Of a stretch of DNA of 64,000 bases, positions 51,435 through 60,823 are shown one piece after another. The notes under the pieces were generated by a model. That model saw only the letters and a program-made list of their open reading frames with translations. It had not been told where the DNA came from and searched no databases. Source of the stretch: Amaricoccus sp047275745 (GTDB lineage: Bacteria > Pseudomonadota > Alphaproteobacteria > Rhodobacterales > Rhodobacteraceae). The stretch is taken from assembly GCF_047275745.1 (NCBI RefSeq), contig NZ_JBKQWU010000001.1, positions 62,001 through 126,000 of the forward strand. The letters are read 5' to 3'. A program made the translations under genes and the position numbers. Position 1 is the stretch's first letter; the number at the start of each line of letters is the position of its first letter.

Positions 51435-51664
51435 GCATGTCCTCCAGCGTAATTCGACGAATGCCGCGTGACGCGGCCTTGTCGGGAGCGCGGATCCTAG
51501 CATCATCCGCCGCCGCGACCAGAGCGGAGCGCCGCCTCCGGGGTCGGCGACTCGATAAACCGGGGCGGAAGACCGGAAGCCGGGAAACAATGCGGCCACG
51601 GCGCCGCGTCTTATCCCGCCCGGCCGCCAGCCTAGATGAAGGAGAGGTGACCGGAGGTGGCGAG

Positions 51665-52654
51665 ATGGGACTGCTCCAGGACGGAAAATGGGTCGATCAG
51701 TGGTATGACACCGCCGCCACCGGAGGGCGGTTCGAGCGGCAGCCGACGGCCTGGCGGAACTGGGTGACGCCGGACGGCGCGCCCGGTCCGAGCGGCGCGG
51801 GCGGGTTCGCCGCCGAGAGCGGGCGCTATCACCTCTATGTCTCGCTCGCCTGCCCCTGGGCGCATCGCACGCTGATCTTCCGGGCGCTGAAGGGCCTCAC
51901 GGAGCATATCAGCGTCGATGTGGTGCATCCGGTGATGGGCGAGGACGGCTGGACCTTCGCGACCGATTTCCCCGGCGCCACCGGCGACCGTCTCGGCGGC
52001 CATGCCTTCCTGCGCGATGTCTATCTCGCCGCCGATCCGGAGGCTTCGGGCCGTGTCACCGTGCCGATTCTCTGGGACAGGCAGCGCGGCACGATCGTCT
52101 CGAACGAATCCGCCGAGATCATCCGGATGCTCAATTCCGCCTTCGACGGGATCACCGGCGACCGCGCGGATTTCCGGCCGCCCGCGCTCCGCGACGAGAT
52201 CGATTCGGTCAACGCGCGGGTCTATGACGGGGTCAACAACGGCGTCTACCGCGCCGGGTTCGCGACCACGCAAGCCGCCTATGCCGAGGCGGCGGGGATC
52301 GTGTTCGAGACGCTCGACTGGCTCGAGGACCGTCTCGCCACGCGCCGCTACCTGCTCGGCGACGCGCTGACCGAGGCCGACTGGCGGCTCGTCACCACGC
52401 TCTTCCGCTTCGACGCGGTCTATCACGGGCATTTCAAGTGCAACCGGCGCCAGATCGCGAGCTATCCGAACCTCTGGGCCTATGCGCGCGAACTCTACCA
52501 GATGCCGGGGATCGCCGAGACGGTCGATCTCGGCCATATCACCACGCATTATTACGTGAGCCACGGGACGATCAATCCGACCGGCATCGTTCCGGTCGGC
52601 CCCGATCTCGACTGGACCGCGCCGCATGGGCGCGAGCGGCTGGCGGCGGCCTGA
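51665..52654 (+). CDS. Glutathionyl-hydroquinone reductase (omega-like GST)
   Basis: A 329-residue enzyme of the YqjG/Xi-class GST family that reduces glutathionyl-quinones. YHLYVSLACPWAHRTLIFRA contains the catalytic cysteine, and VPILWDRQRGTIVSNESAEI binds glutathione. The C-terminal helical domain ends with the family-typical THYYVSHGTINPTGIVP. The ATG has GGAGGTGGCGAG upstream. The stop is close to the convergent EVE gene. Confidence 0.93.
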   Translation: MGLLQDGKWVDQWYDTAATGGRFERQPTAWRNWVTPDGAPGPSGAGGFAAESGRYHLYVSLACPWAHRTLIFRALKGLTEHISVDVVHPVMGEDGWTFATDFPGATGDRLGGHAFLRDVYLAADPEASGRVTVPILWDRQRGTIVSNESAEIIRMLNSAFDGITGDRADFRPPALRDEIDSVNARVYDGVNNGVYRAGFATTQAAYAEAAGIVFETLDWLEDRLATRRYLLGDALTEADWRLVTTLFRFDAVYHGHFKCNRRQIASYPNLWAYARELYQMPGIAETVDLGHITTHYYVSHGTINPTGIVPVGPDLDWTAPHGRERLAAA

Positions 52655-52669
52655 ACGGCCGCCCGGCGC

Positions 52670-53089
52670 TCAGCCCTCGTAGCCGCCCAGTTCGCAGATC
52701 ACCGCCCATTCGGCCTCGGTCACCGGCTGGACCGAGAGGCGGCTGTTGTTGACCAGCACCATCTCGCTCAGCCGTTCGTCCGACTTGCAGGTGTCGAGCG
52801 TCACGGCGCGCGGCATCGGCGCGACCGCGCGAATATCGACGCATTCCCAGCGCGCATCCTCGGTCGAGCTGTCGTGATGCGCCTCGGCGATCACCTCGAC
52901 GACGCCGACGATCGCCTTGGCATTCTGCGAATGGTAGAAGAAGCCGAGGTCGCCGACCTTCATCTCGCGCATGTTGTTGCGCGCCTGATAGTTGCGGACC
53001 CCGTCCCATTCCTGACCCTCGGCGCCCCTGGCGACCTGATCCTCCCAGGACCAGGTCTCGGCCTCCGATTTGAAGAGCCAGTGGCGCAT
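52670..53089 (-). CDS. EVE-domain protein
   Basis: A 139-residue protein, MRHWLFKSEAETWSWEDQVA, with the EVE fold (WDGVRNYQARNNMREMKVGD and FFYHSQNAKAIVGVVEV). EVE domains recognise modified bases in DNA or RNA. It is the last gene of the tsaD-gpsA-yciI-EVE unit; its start overlaps the yciI stop by one base (TGATG). The exact ligand is unknown. Confidence 0.92.
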   Translation of the reverse strand: MRHWLFKSEAETWSWEDQVARGAEGQEWDGVRNYQARNNMREMKVGDLGFFYHSQNAKAIVGVVEVIAEAHHDSSTEDARWECVDIRAVAPMPRAVTLDTCKSDERLSEMVLVNNSRLSVQPVTEAEWAVICELGGYEG

Positions 53090-53361
53090 CAGCCGATCAC
53101 CTTCTTCCACGGCCGGATCACGACCTGCGCGAAGAGCCCGGCGCCGGCATAGGGGTCATTCGCGGCCCAGGCCTCGGCGGCGGCGAGGTCGGGCACGTCG
53201 AGGATCACCAGCGAACCCGCCATGTTGCCATCCGCGTCCAGCAGCGGCCCGGCCTGTGTCACGACCCCGGTGGTCGCGATATAGGCGAGATGCGCCTCGC
53301 GCGTCGCCTTGCGGATCTCGAGCCCGCCGGGCTTGTCGTCGCAGATCAGGGCATAGAGCAT
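53089..53361 (-). CDS. YciI-family protein
   Basis: A 90-residue small protein, MLYALICDDKPGGLEIRKAT, with the YciI pattern: His in AHLAYIATTG and Asp in WAANDPYAGAGLF, then VVIRPWKKVIG. The family has a ferredoxin-like fold and proposed enzymatic roles, none proven for this member. It lies between gpsA and the EVE gene with minimal spacing, so it is co-transcribed. Confidence 0.9.
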   Translation of the reverse strand: MLYALICDDKPGGLEIRKATREAHLAYIATTGVVTQAGPLLDADGNMAGSLVILDVPDLAAAEAWAANDPYAGAGLFAQVVIRPWKKVIG

Positions 53362-53382
53362 CGGTTGATTCCTCCAAAGGTT

Positions 53383-54360
53383 TCATTCGTCGCGCAACGG
53401 CCGGGACAGGAGCGCGTCCATCGCGCCGTCGATCGTGAGCCGGCCTTCGAGCACATCGGCCACGGCGGCGGCGATCGGCATCTCGACGCCGTGCCGAGCG
53501 CTCAGCGTGCAGGCCGCCCGCGCCGTCGCCACGCCCTCGACGGTGCCGCCGGGCCGGGCCGCGCCCGCGCCCATCGCCTTGCCGAGCGCGAAGTTCCGCG
53601 ACTGCGTCGAATTGCAGGTGAGCGACAGGTCTCCCAGGCCCGAGAGCCCCGCCAGCGTCTCCGCCCGCGCGCCGAGCGCGACGCCGAGCCGGGTCATCTC
53701 GGCGAAGCCGCGCGTCATCAGGGCCGCCCGCGCCGAATGGCCGAGCCCCGCGCCCTCGGCCATGCCGCAGGCGATCGCGATCACGTTCTTCAACGCCCCG
53801 CCGATCTGCGCGCCGATGACATCATCGGTCAGATAGAGCCGCAGCCGCCGCGCCGCGAGCCGGGCCTGCAGCGACTGGCCCAGCGCGGCATCGGCGCAGG
53901 CGAGCGTCAGCGCGCTCGGCAGGTTGCGCGCGATCTCGCCTGCGAAGCCCGGACCCGTCAGCGCCGCGAGTCGCGCGGCGATCTTGGCCTCGGGCAGCGT
54001 ATCGGCGGCGATCTCGGTCTGGAGCCGGAGCGTGCCCGCGTCGATCCCCTTGGCGCAGAGCACGAGCGGGACCGGCGGCAGATCCGCGCCGCGTTCCGCG
54101 AGAAATGCGCCGGTGTTCTGGGCCGAAACGACGATCAGGAGTACCCGGGCATGGGCGACGCGGCCGATATCGGCGGTGCAGGCGACCCCGTCGGGCAGGA
54201 CCACGCCCGGCAGCCGGTCCGGATCGCCGCGGTTCGCGTCGAGCGCGGCCATCCGCGCCGGATCGCGGCCCCAGAGCGTCACCCGCCGACCTTCGAAGCC
54301 GTGAACGGCGGCGAGCGCCATGCCGAAGGCGCCTGCGCCGAGAACCGCGATCCGACTCAT
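53383..54360 (-). CDS. gpsA: Glycerol-3-phosphate dehydrogenase [NAD(P)+]
   Basis: A 325-residue enzyme reducing dihydroxyacetone phosphate for phospholipid synthesis. IAVLGAGAFGMALAAVHG binds the nucleotide, LVLCAKGIDAG carries the catalytic lysine, TGPGFAGEIA and IACGMAEGAGLGHSARAALM and GLGDLSLTC complete the active site. Its ATG overlaps the tsaD stop by four bases, showing coupling. Confidence 0.96.
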   Translation of the reverse strand: MSRIAVLGAGAFGMALAAVHGFEGRRVTLWGRDPARMAALDANRGDPDRLPGVVLPDGVACTADIGRVAHARVLLIVVSAQNTGAFLAERGADLPPVPLVLCAKGIDAGTLRLQTEIAADTLPEAKIAARLAALTGPGFAGEIARNLPSALTLACADAALGQSLQARLAARRLRLYLTDDVIGAQIGGALKNVIAIACGMAEGAGLGHSARAALMTRGFAEMTRLGVALGARAETLAGLSGLGDLSLTCNSTQSRNFALGKAMGAGAARPGGTVEGVATARAACTLSARHGVEMPIAAAVADVLEGRLTIDGAMDALLSRPLRDE

Positions 54361-55457
54361 GCCTTGGCTCCCTTGCGCCCCGAGCCGAGCATCGGCGCGG
54401 CATCCATATCGAGCGGCCAGCGCGGCCGCGCGGAGAGATCGAGCGCGTCCGGGCCGCGCAGCGCCATCGCCTCCGCCGCCGCCCAGGCGATCATCGCGCC
54501 ATTGTCGGTGCAGAGCGCCAGCGGCGGCGCGACCCAGCCGAACCCTTCGGCCTCCGCGACGCCCCGGAGCGCCGCGCGGATCGTGCCATTCGCCGCGACC
54601 CCGCCCGCGACCGCCAGCGTCGGACGCGCGACGGCGTGCCGTTCGCGGAATTCGGCGCAGGCGCGGCGGGTCTTCTCGGCCAGCGTCTCCGCGACCGCGG
54701 CCTGGAAACTCGCGCAGAGATCGGCGCGCTCGGCCCGCGTGATCCCGCCCCGCGCCTCCGCGAGCTTGTCGCGCGCCCGCCGCGCGGCGGTCTTGAGGCC
54801 GGAGAAGGAGAGATCGCAACCCGGCCGGTCGAGCAGCGGCCTCGGCAGTGCGAAAGCTGCCGGATCTCCCGCGCGCGCCTCGGCCTCCACCCGCGGCCCG
54901 CCCGGCTGGCCGAGGCCGAGCAGTTTCGCGATCTTGTCGAAGGCCTCGCCCGGCGCGTCGTCGATCGTACCACCGAGCCGCGTGAAACTCCCCGGCCCCT
55001 CGACGATCAGGAACTGGCAATGCCCGCCCGAGACCAGCAGCGCGAGATAGGGAAATTCCACCGGATCGGTCAGCCGCGGCGTCAGGGCGTGGCCCGCGAG
55101 ATGGTTGACCCCATAGATCGGCAGCCCGGTCGCCGCGGCCAGCCCCTTGGCGAACATGACCCCCGACAGCACCCCGCCGATCAGCCCCGGACCGGCCGTG
55201 ACCGCGATCGCGTCGATATCGCCGAGGCTGAGCCCGGCGGCGTCGAGCGTCGCCTCGGTCACGAGGTCGAGCCGCTCGGCATGGGCGCGGGCGGCGATCT
55301 CGGGCACCACGCCACCGAAATCGGCGTGCAGCGCGTCCTGCCCCTCGACGCGCGCTGCGAGGATCTCGGCCACGGGCACCCCCGGCCGGGCGCGAATCAC
55401 CGCCGCCGCCGTGTCGTCGCAGCTGCTTTCGAGCCCGAGGATGATCCGTGCGTCCAT
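54357..55457 (-). CDS. tsaD: tRNA N6-threonylcarbamoyladenosine synthase TsaD
   Basis: A 366-residue metal-dependent component of the t6A synthesis complex. ILGLESSCDDTAAAV starts the ASKHA fold; HADFGGVVPEIAARAH carries the conserved metal-binding region; NHLAGHAL the metal histidines and VSGGHCQFLI the ATP loop. The ATG has GGGAGAGG upstream. It heads the tsaD-gpsA-yciI-EVE unit and is divergent from hemD. Confidence 0.96.
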   Translation of the reverse strand: MDARIILGLESSCDDTAAAVIRARPGVPVAEILAARVEGQDALHADFGGVVPEIAARAHAERLDLVTEATLDAAGLSLGDIDAIAVTAGPGLIGGVLSGVMFAKGLAAATGLPIYGVNHLAGHALTPRLTDPVEFPYLALLVSGGHCQFLIVEGPGSFTRLGGTIDDAPGEAFDKIAKLLGLGQPGGPRVEAEARAGDPAAFALPRPLLDRPGCDLSFSGLKTAARRARDKLAEARGGITRAERADLCASFQAAVAETLAEKTRRACAEFRERHAVARPTLAVAGGVAANGTIRAALRGVAEAEGFGWVAPPLALCTDNGAMIAWAAAEAMALRGPDALDLSARPRWPLDMDAAPMLGSGRKGAKA

Positions 55458-55589
55458 TAACCTCTCCCGGACGCCCCGCGTTGCGCGCGCCCTGCCCGGC
55501 GGGTACCACTCCGGACGGGGGCGACGCAACGGCGTGCCTGTCGCGGGATGGTTCGCGCGAAGGTGTCGTGGAAACGGGGAAGGCGCGGA

Positions 55590-56351
55590 ATGGGGCGAGG
55601 GATGGTGCTGCTTCTGACCCGCCCGGAGCGCCAGTCCGCCGCCTTCGCCCGGGCGCTGGAGGCGGCGCTGCCCGGCCGGTTCGAGATCCTGACGGCGCCG
55701 ATGACCCGGATCGCGCCGACCGACGCCGCGCTCGATCTCGACGGCGCCTCGGGGCTCCTGTTCACCTCGGCCAATGGCGTCGAGCAATTCGTCGCGCGGG
55801 GGGTGAAGACGGACCTGCCGGCCTATTGCGTCGGCGCGATGACGGCGGCGGCGGCGCGCGCCGCGGGCCTGCGGGCCATGAGCGCCGACGGCGACGTGAC
55901 GGCGCTCGCGGCTCTCGCCCGGGCGGAGCATCGCGAAGGGGACGGGCCGCTCGTCCATATCCGGGGCCGCCACGCGGCGGGCGATCTCGTGGGCCGGCTC
56001 ACGGCGGCCGGGATTCCGGCGCGGGCGGCGGAGATCTACACCCAGACGACGCGGCCGCTCGGGCCCGAGGCGGCGGCGGGCTTCGCCGCGCACGAAATCG
56101 CCGTGGTCACGCATTTTTCTCCCCGCTCGGCGGCGGCGCTCGCGGCCGAGGTCGCATCGGGCGGATGGTCGCTCGATGGCGTCGCCTCGGTCGCGCTCAG
56201 CCCGGCGGCGGACGCCGCCTTCGCCGGCGTCGCGCCCGCGCGCCGGATCATCGCGGCGGAGCCGAGCCGGGCGGGCATGATCGCGGCGCTCGCCGAGGTC
56301 CGGCGCGGGGGCCCGAAACAGACCTCGGACACGGAACCCAACGAGGGGTAG
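55590..56351 (+). CDS. hemD: Uroporphyrinogen-III synthase
   Basis: A 253-residue two-domain protein that closes hydroxymethylbilane to uroporphyrinogen III. The opening VLLLTRPERQSAAFARALEA, GLLFTSANGVEQF, YCVGAMTAAAARAAGL and the later AVVTHFSPRSAAAL segments match the poorly conserved HemD family. I chose the ATG with GGAAGG upstream; a second ATG four codons later is possible. It is followed by mic60 and the hemY-like gene; hemC is not seen between it and the divergent tsaD. Confidence 0.85.
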   Translation: MGRGMVLLLTRPERQSAAFARALEAALPGRFEILTAPMTRIAPTDAALDLDGASGLLFTSANGVEQFVARGVKTDLPAYCVGAMTAAAARAAGLRAMSADGDVTALAALARAEHREGDGPLVHIRGRHAAGDLVGRLTAAGIPARAAEIYTQTTRPLGPEAAAGFAAHEIAVVTHFSPRSAAALAAEVASGGWSLDGVASVALSPAADAAFAGVAPARRIIAAEPSRAGMIAALAEVRRGGPKQTSDTEPNEG

Positions 56352-56440
56352 GCCGCTTGTCGGCCGGATGGCCTTTGCCTAGTATCCCCGGCGGACCCCC
56401 CGCCGGCGTGGCTGGCGGGGTCGGAGCGAGCAAGGGTGGA

Positions 56441-58165
56441 ATGAGAGCCATGGCCAACAGAAAGACCGGTTCGACGGGGAAGGACAGCGCAGGGCCTCGG
56501 GACGAACCGGTCAGCGAACCACCGCGCGGCTACTCGATCTACAGTGAGAAGGCCGAGAGGCAGGCCGCGGCCGACAACGCGCCGCTCGGAGACGCGGGTG
56601 CGCCCCCCGAACCGCGCGGCGAAGGTCCCGGCGACGTTTCCGGCGACCTTTCCGGCGGCGCGCCTTCCGCCGACCCGACTCCGTCCGGCTCGCCCTTCGC
56701 CAGCTCTCCCGAGCCGCGGGCGCCCGACCGTCCGCTTTTCGCGGATGCCGACGGGCCGGTCACGCCGATGACCCCCGAGGAAGCCGCCCGGGAGGCATCG
56801 GAAGACGCCGAACTTCTCGGAGCGGTCGATGACTCGGACGTGCGCGAGAAGAGCGGCGGGCCGAGGGAGACGACAACCGGCGTCGATGCCCGGCCGGATA
56901 CCGATCGGGATGCGGGCCTGGAACCGGCAGGGACCGGAGAGAAGCCGATGCCCGAGACAGTGGCCGCCCGCCCCGCGCCGCGACCGAGGCCCGAGCCAGA
57001 GCCCAGGCGGGAGGCCGCGTACACCGCCCCGCCCCCGCGAAACGATCGCGCACCCGCGCGTTCGGGAAGCTGGGCCGGCCGCCTCCTGACCGCGCTCCTG
57101 CTGCTTCTGATCGGCGCCGGCCTCGCACTCTGGTTCGGCCCCCGGCTCGCGCCCAACCTCCCCGCGCCGATCGCGGAATTCCTCCGGCCCGCCGGCGCCG
57201 AGACCGAGGCGCGGATGGCGGAGCTCGAACAGGCCGTGACCGACCTCCGGGCGGAGCTCGCGAACCGTCCGGCCGGCGTGACCGAGGATCAGGTAAGCTC
57301 GGCCGTGGCGACCGAAACGGGCCGCATCGACGGCGAGATCACCGCGCTCCGCGACCAGATCGGCGCGGGCGCCGAGGTGCCCGAACGGCTCGCGCGCGTC
57401 GAATCGGCGGTCGAGGGCGCCCAGGCCGAGATGACGGCGCTCAGGGACCAGCTCGGGACCAGCGGCGCCGGGGTCGCGGCTTCGCCCGACCTCGATGTCT
57501 ATCAGGGCGAACTCGACGGGCTCAGGGCCGAGATGGGCACGCTCTCCGACCAGGTCGCCGGGCTCCGCGATCGCGTCGATCAGGTAGGCGCGGAAGCCCG
57601 GCGGCAGATCGAGACGGCGCAGGAAACGGTCGCCACGGTTCAGGAGGAGGCGAATCAGGCGGTCGACACCGCCGCGCGCCAGGCCGATGTCGCGGCCGTC
57701 GGCGCCGCGATCGCCGCCGGCCAGCCCTTCGCCGAACCGCTCGGCCGCCTCGCCGGGATGCCCGATGTCACGATACCGGCGGGCCTGACAGCGGCGGCGG
57801 AGAGCGGCGTTCCCTCGCTTCCCGCGCTCCGCGACAGTTTCCCGGAGGCCGCGCACGCGGCGATCCGGGCGAGCATCGTCGCCGCCGCGGGCGACGGGAT
57901 GGCCGATCGCGCCCTCGCCCTCGTGCGGTCGCAGTTCGCCACCCGCTCGCTGACACCCGAGGAGGGGAACAGCCCCAATGCGATCGTGTCGCGGATGGGC
58001 GACAGGCTCGGCGACGACGATCTCGCCGGCGCCCTCGCCGAATCCGAGGCGCTGCCGAGCGAGGCGCAGGCCGCGATGGGCGACTGGCTCGCCCAGGCCA
58101 GGCTCCGTGTCGATGCCAATGCCGGGCTGACCGAGTTGCAGTCCGCCACCCCAGCCACGAACTGA
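56441..58165 (+). CDS. Bacterial Mic60/mitofilin protein
   Basis: A 574-residue inner-membrane protein. The N-terminal 205 residues are cytoplasmic, disordered and acidic-Pro rich. A single helix (LLTALLLLLIGAGLALWFGP) lies near 215, followed by periplasmic coiled coils (about 250-420) and the C-terminal mitofilin domain with LPALRDSFPEAAHAAIRASI. Mic60 shapes intracytoplasmic membranes and is the ancestor of the MICOS cristae organiser; the family's link to the hemD/hemY neighbourhood is known in alphaproteobacteria. The start has AAGGGTGG nearby. Confidence 0.85.
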   Translation: MRAMANRKTGSTGKDSAGPRDEPVSEPPRGYSIYSEKAERQAAADNAPLGDAGAPPEPRGEGPGDVSGDLSGGAPSADPTPSGSPFASSPEPRAPDRPLFADADGPVTPMTPEEAAREASEDAELLGAVDDSDVREKSGGPRETTTGVDARPDTDRDAGLEPAGTGEKPMPETVAARPAPRPRPEPEPRREAAYTAPPPRNDRAPARSGSWAGRLLTALLLLLIGAGLALWFGPRLAPNLPAPIAEFLRPAGAETEARMAELEQAVTDLRAELANRPAGVTEDQVSSAVATETGRIDGEITALRDQIGAGAEVPERLARVESAVEGAQAEMTALRDQLGTSGAGVAASPDLDVYQGELDGLRAEMGTLSDQVAGLRDRVDQVGAEARRQIETAQETVATVQEEANQAVDTAARQADVAAVGAAIAAGQPFAEPLGRLAGMPDVTIPAGLTAAAESGVPSLPALRDSFPEAAHAAIRASIVAAAGDGMADRALALVRSQFATRSLTPEEGNSPNAIVSRMGDRLGDDDLAGALAESEALPSEAQAAMGDWLAQARLRVDANAGLTELQSATPATN

Positions 58166-58182
58166 CGCGAGGCCGCCCCAAA

Positions 58183-59640
58183 ATGCTCTGGTCCATTCTC
58201 AAGGTCATCATCTTCGTCGCCATCGCGGTCTGCCTCGCCTATGGCGCGAGCTACCTGCTCGAAACGCCGGGCGAGGTGCGTTTCGCCTTCGGCAATTACG
58301 AGGTGCTGCTCTCGCCGCTCGGCTTCGTGATCGCCCTCGCGGTGGTGCTGCTCGCGGCGTTCCTCCTGATGAAGCTGATCGGTCTCCTCGTCGCCATCAT
58401 GCGCTTCCTGCTCGGCGACGAGACCGCGCTCAGCCGCTATTTCGCCCGGAGCCGCCAGCGCCGCGGCCTCGACGCGCTCACCGATGCGATGAACGCCCTC
58501 GCCTCCGACGATGCGAAGGGCGCGATGAAGTACTCGGCCAAGGCCGAAAGGCTGCTTGCCCGGCCCGATCTGACGCAGATCATGGTCGCCCGCTCGGCCG
58601 AGCTTGGCGGCGACAAGGTGAAGGCGCGCACCTACTACAAGGAGATGCTCGCCAACCCGCGCAGCCGCTTCGCCGGTGTCGAGGGCCTGATGCGTCAGGA
58701 GCTCGCGGCGGGTGATACCGCGACGGCGCTCGAACTCGCGAAGAAGGCCTTCGCGATCCGCCCCGACAGCCCGAGCATCCTGCGCCAGCTCTTCGATCTG
58801 CAATCGCAGCGCGAGGACTGGTCGGGCGCGCGCGCGACGCTGACGGCGGCGACCCAGGCGAAGCTCCTGCCCCGCGACGTCACGGTGCGGCGCGACGCGG
58901 TGCTGTCGCTCGCCGATGCCCGCGCCCTGATCGCGAAGGGCGACACCGGCCGGGGCGGCGAGGCCGCGCTGCAGGCCAACAAGCTCGCGCCGACGCTCGT
59001 CCCCGCCGCCGCCCTCGCCTCCGCGGTCCATGTCGAGCGCGGCTCGAAGCGCAAGGCCGTGAAGGCGCTGACCACGGCCTGGGCCACCAATCCGCATCCG
59101 GATCTCGCCGCCGCCTTCGCGGCCATCGAGCCGGCCGAGACGCCGGCCCACCGCAGGAAGCGGTTCGATACCCTGATCGCAGCCAAGCCGGACGATGTCG
59201 AAAGCCATCTGCTGAAGGCCGAGCTCGCCCTCGCGGACGAGGACTTCCCGGCGGCGCGCAAGGCCATGGGCACGGTCGCCGAGACCGACCCGACGACGCG
59301 GAGCCTCGCGATCATGGCAGCGGTCGAGCGCGGAACCGGCGCGCCGGACGCGGTGGTGAGCGGCTGGCTCACCAAGGCGCTCTCCGCCTCGCGCGGGCCG
59401 CAGTGGACCTGCGAGAAGTGCAACCACGTCCATTCGCAGTGGATGCCGATCTGCGAGAACTGCGGCGCCTTCGACACGCTGGCCTGGAAACCGGCCGCGC
59501 ATGCCGAGGACGCCTCGCTCTCGCAATCGGCGATGCTGCCGCTCATCATCGGGGTCGGGGACAGCCCCCCCGAGGCGGAGCTCGAGACGGTGAAGCCGAT
59601 CCGGGACCCGAAGGACGAGGCGAAGGTGGTCGACGCCTGA
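58183..59640 (+). CDS. HemY-like membrane TPR protein with zinc ribbon
   Basis: A 485-residue protein: two N-terminal helices (to about residue 75), the HemY_N segment with ETPGEVRFAFGNYEVLLSPL, then TPR-like helices to about 395. Near the C-terminus four cysteines (410, 413, 424, 427) form a rubredoxin-like zinc ribbon (WTCEKCNHVHSQW and ICENCGAFDTL). This order, membrane helix then TPR then metal-binding knuckle, resembles LapB/YciM as well as HemY. The proteobacterial HemY family has no proven role in haem synthesis. It follows mic60 by 17 bases. Confidence 0.85.
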   Translation: MLWSILKVIIFVAIAVCLAYGASYLLETPGEVRFAFGNYEVLLSPLGFVIALAVVLLAAFLLMKLIGLLVAIMRFLLGDETALSRYFARSRQRRGLDALTDAMNALASDDAKGAMKYSAKAERLLARPDLTQIMVARSAELGGDKVKARTYYKEMLANPRSRFAGVEGLMRQELAAGDTATALELAKKAFAIRPDSPSILRQLFDLQSQREDWSGARATLTAATQAKLLPRDVTVRRDAVLSLADARALIAKGDTGRGGEAALQANKLAPTLVPAAALASAVHVERGSKRKAVKALTTAWATNPHPDLAAAFAAIEPAETPAHRRKRFDTLIAAKPDDVESHLLKAELALADEDFPAARKAMGTVAETDPTTRSLAIMAAVERGTGAPDAVVSGWLTKALSASRGPQWTCEKCNHVHSQWMPICENCGAFDTLAWKPAAHAEDASLSQSAMLPLIIGVGDSPPEAELETVKPIRDPKDEAKVVDA

Positions 59641-59649
59641 GCACGCGAA

Positions 59650-59717
59650 CCCGGCTTCCGCGCGCGGAGGCCGGGGCAAGCAGGCCCGCGGGAGACCGGG
59701 GCGGACGTTGGCCCCGG
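59650..59717. terminator. Two hairpins between convergent genes
   Basis: A 26-base imperfect palindrome (59650-59675) and a 7-bp stem with an eight-base loop (59696-59702 with 59711-59717) occupy the space between the hemY-like gene and the convergent secreted-protein gene. There is no T tract. Confidence 0.5.
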
Positions 59718-59768
59718 CACGGCTTGCCTCAACGCCGCGTATCCCGGCGCGGCCCGTCGCGGCTCTGC

Positions 59769-60191
59769 TTACCTCAACGCGGCGGTGACGCAGCCGGTGC
59801 TGGCGTCGAACGGCGGCCAGCCGCGGGTCCAGGCACGCGACCGGTCTTCCAGTTCACCGCAGACCCGGGCCGTGCGCGCGTCGCTCCAGGTGATCGCGTA
59901 GGCCGCGCCGGAGGAAGGGTCGCGCAGATCCGCCGCGTCGTCCGGCGAGAGGCAGGCCGGAGAGATCTCCGCGAGATCCGCGGGCTGCGCCGGGCTCGCC
60001 TCCGCGTCGCCCTGACAGATCAGCGCCCGGGCGATCTCGCGCATGTCGGAGAGCCGGTCCGCGTCGCGGCGGTCGCGCCGGCCCGAGCCGGGCCCGCCGA
60101 TCAGGGACAGCGAGGCGGCGAGCACCGCGGCGCAGACGATACCGGTGACCGCCACCGCGACGCGCGCCCGGTTCAGTCCCGAGAGGCTCAT
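59769..60191 (-). CDS. Hypothetical anchored/secreted protein
   Basis: A 140-residue protein with one N-terminal hydrophobic segment, VAVAVTGIVCAAVLAASLSL, acting as a signal anchor. The rest is polar with four to five cysteines (ALICQGD, SPACLSP, ARVCGELE, STGCVTAAL) that could form disulfides in the periplasm. I do not recognise a family. The ATG overlaps the stop of the preceding membrane-protein gene by four bases, so the two are coupled. Confidence 0.65.
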   Translation of the reverse strand: MSLSGLNRARVAVAVTGIVCAAVLAASLSLIGGPGSGRRDRRDADRLSDMREIARALICQGDAEASPAQPADLAEISPACLSPDDAADLRDPSSGAAYAITWSDARTARVCGELEDRSRAWTRGWPPFDASTGCVTAALR

Positions 60192-60823
60192 TCCGCGTCC
60201 TCCCGCCGCCCGGCGCCGTAATAGGCGAAGATCGCCCCGGCGATGATGCCGACCGAGGCCGCCTTCAGCAGGAACGTGGGCGTCAGATCGCCGCCGAGGA
60301 ACCCCGCGATCACCGCGACGCCGTTGCCGAGCAGCGTGGTGGCGGCGAGAAACAGCGCCCCCCAGGTCAGCCAGCGCCCGACCGCGCCGCGCCGCTGGCC
60401 GGGATCGCGTTCGGCGTCGCGCGCGAGGCCGAGACTCGTAAGCGCCCAGACCGGATAGGCGATGACCAGTCCCGCGATGGCCCAGCGGAGCGCGGCGCCA
60501 TCGGCGAGATCGGGGTCGAGCGGGTCGGGCAGCCAGCGGTCGATCAATCCGAAGACGAGCAGGTTGAGGTTCACGGCGAGCATGCCGAGCGCGAAGAACA
60601 TGAGCCCGTGGCGGAAGGCGTCGCGGGCCGAGACGACCGCGCGCGGCCGCGGCACCGGTGGCAGACCGGGCGCGTCGATCCATGCATGGAGCGCGGCCTC
60701 GATCTCACCCTCGCTCCAGCCCGCCTCGCGCAACGCCGAGGCGATCGCCGGACGCGACCCGCCCCGGCTCAGCGCCTCGCGCGCATAGGCGGTCAGGGCG
60801 TCGGGCGCGCGCATGGCACTCAC
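60188..60823 (-). CDS. DUF5671-type membrane protein
   Basis: A 211-residue protein. An N-terminal soluble part (about 1-50) has a helical stretch ALREAGWSEGEIEAALHAWI like an EF-Ts/UBA-style module. Four hydrophobic segments follow (FFALGMLAVNLNLLVFGLID, WAIAGLVIAYPVWAL and others). The combination matches DUF5671 proteins. I chose GTG because it overlaps the DUF1244 stop by four bases (GTGA); the ATG three codons later is possible. The function is unknown. Confidence 0.7.
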   Translation of the reverse strand: MSAMRAPDALTAYAREALSRGGSRPAIASALREAGWSEGEIEAALHAWIDAPGLPPVPRPRAVVSARDAFRHGLMFFALGMLAVNLNLLVFGLIDRWLPDPLDPDLADGAALRWAIAGLVIAYPVWALTSLGLARDAERDPGQRRGAVGRWLTWGALFLAATTLLGNGVAVIAGFLGGDLTPTFLLKAASVGIIAGAIFAYYGAGRREDAE

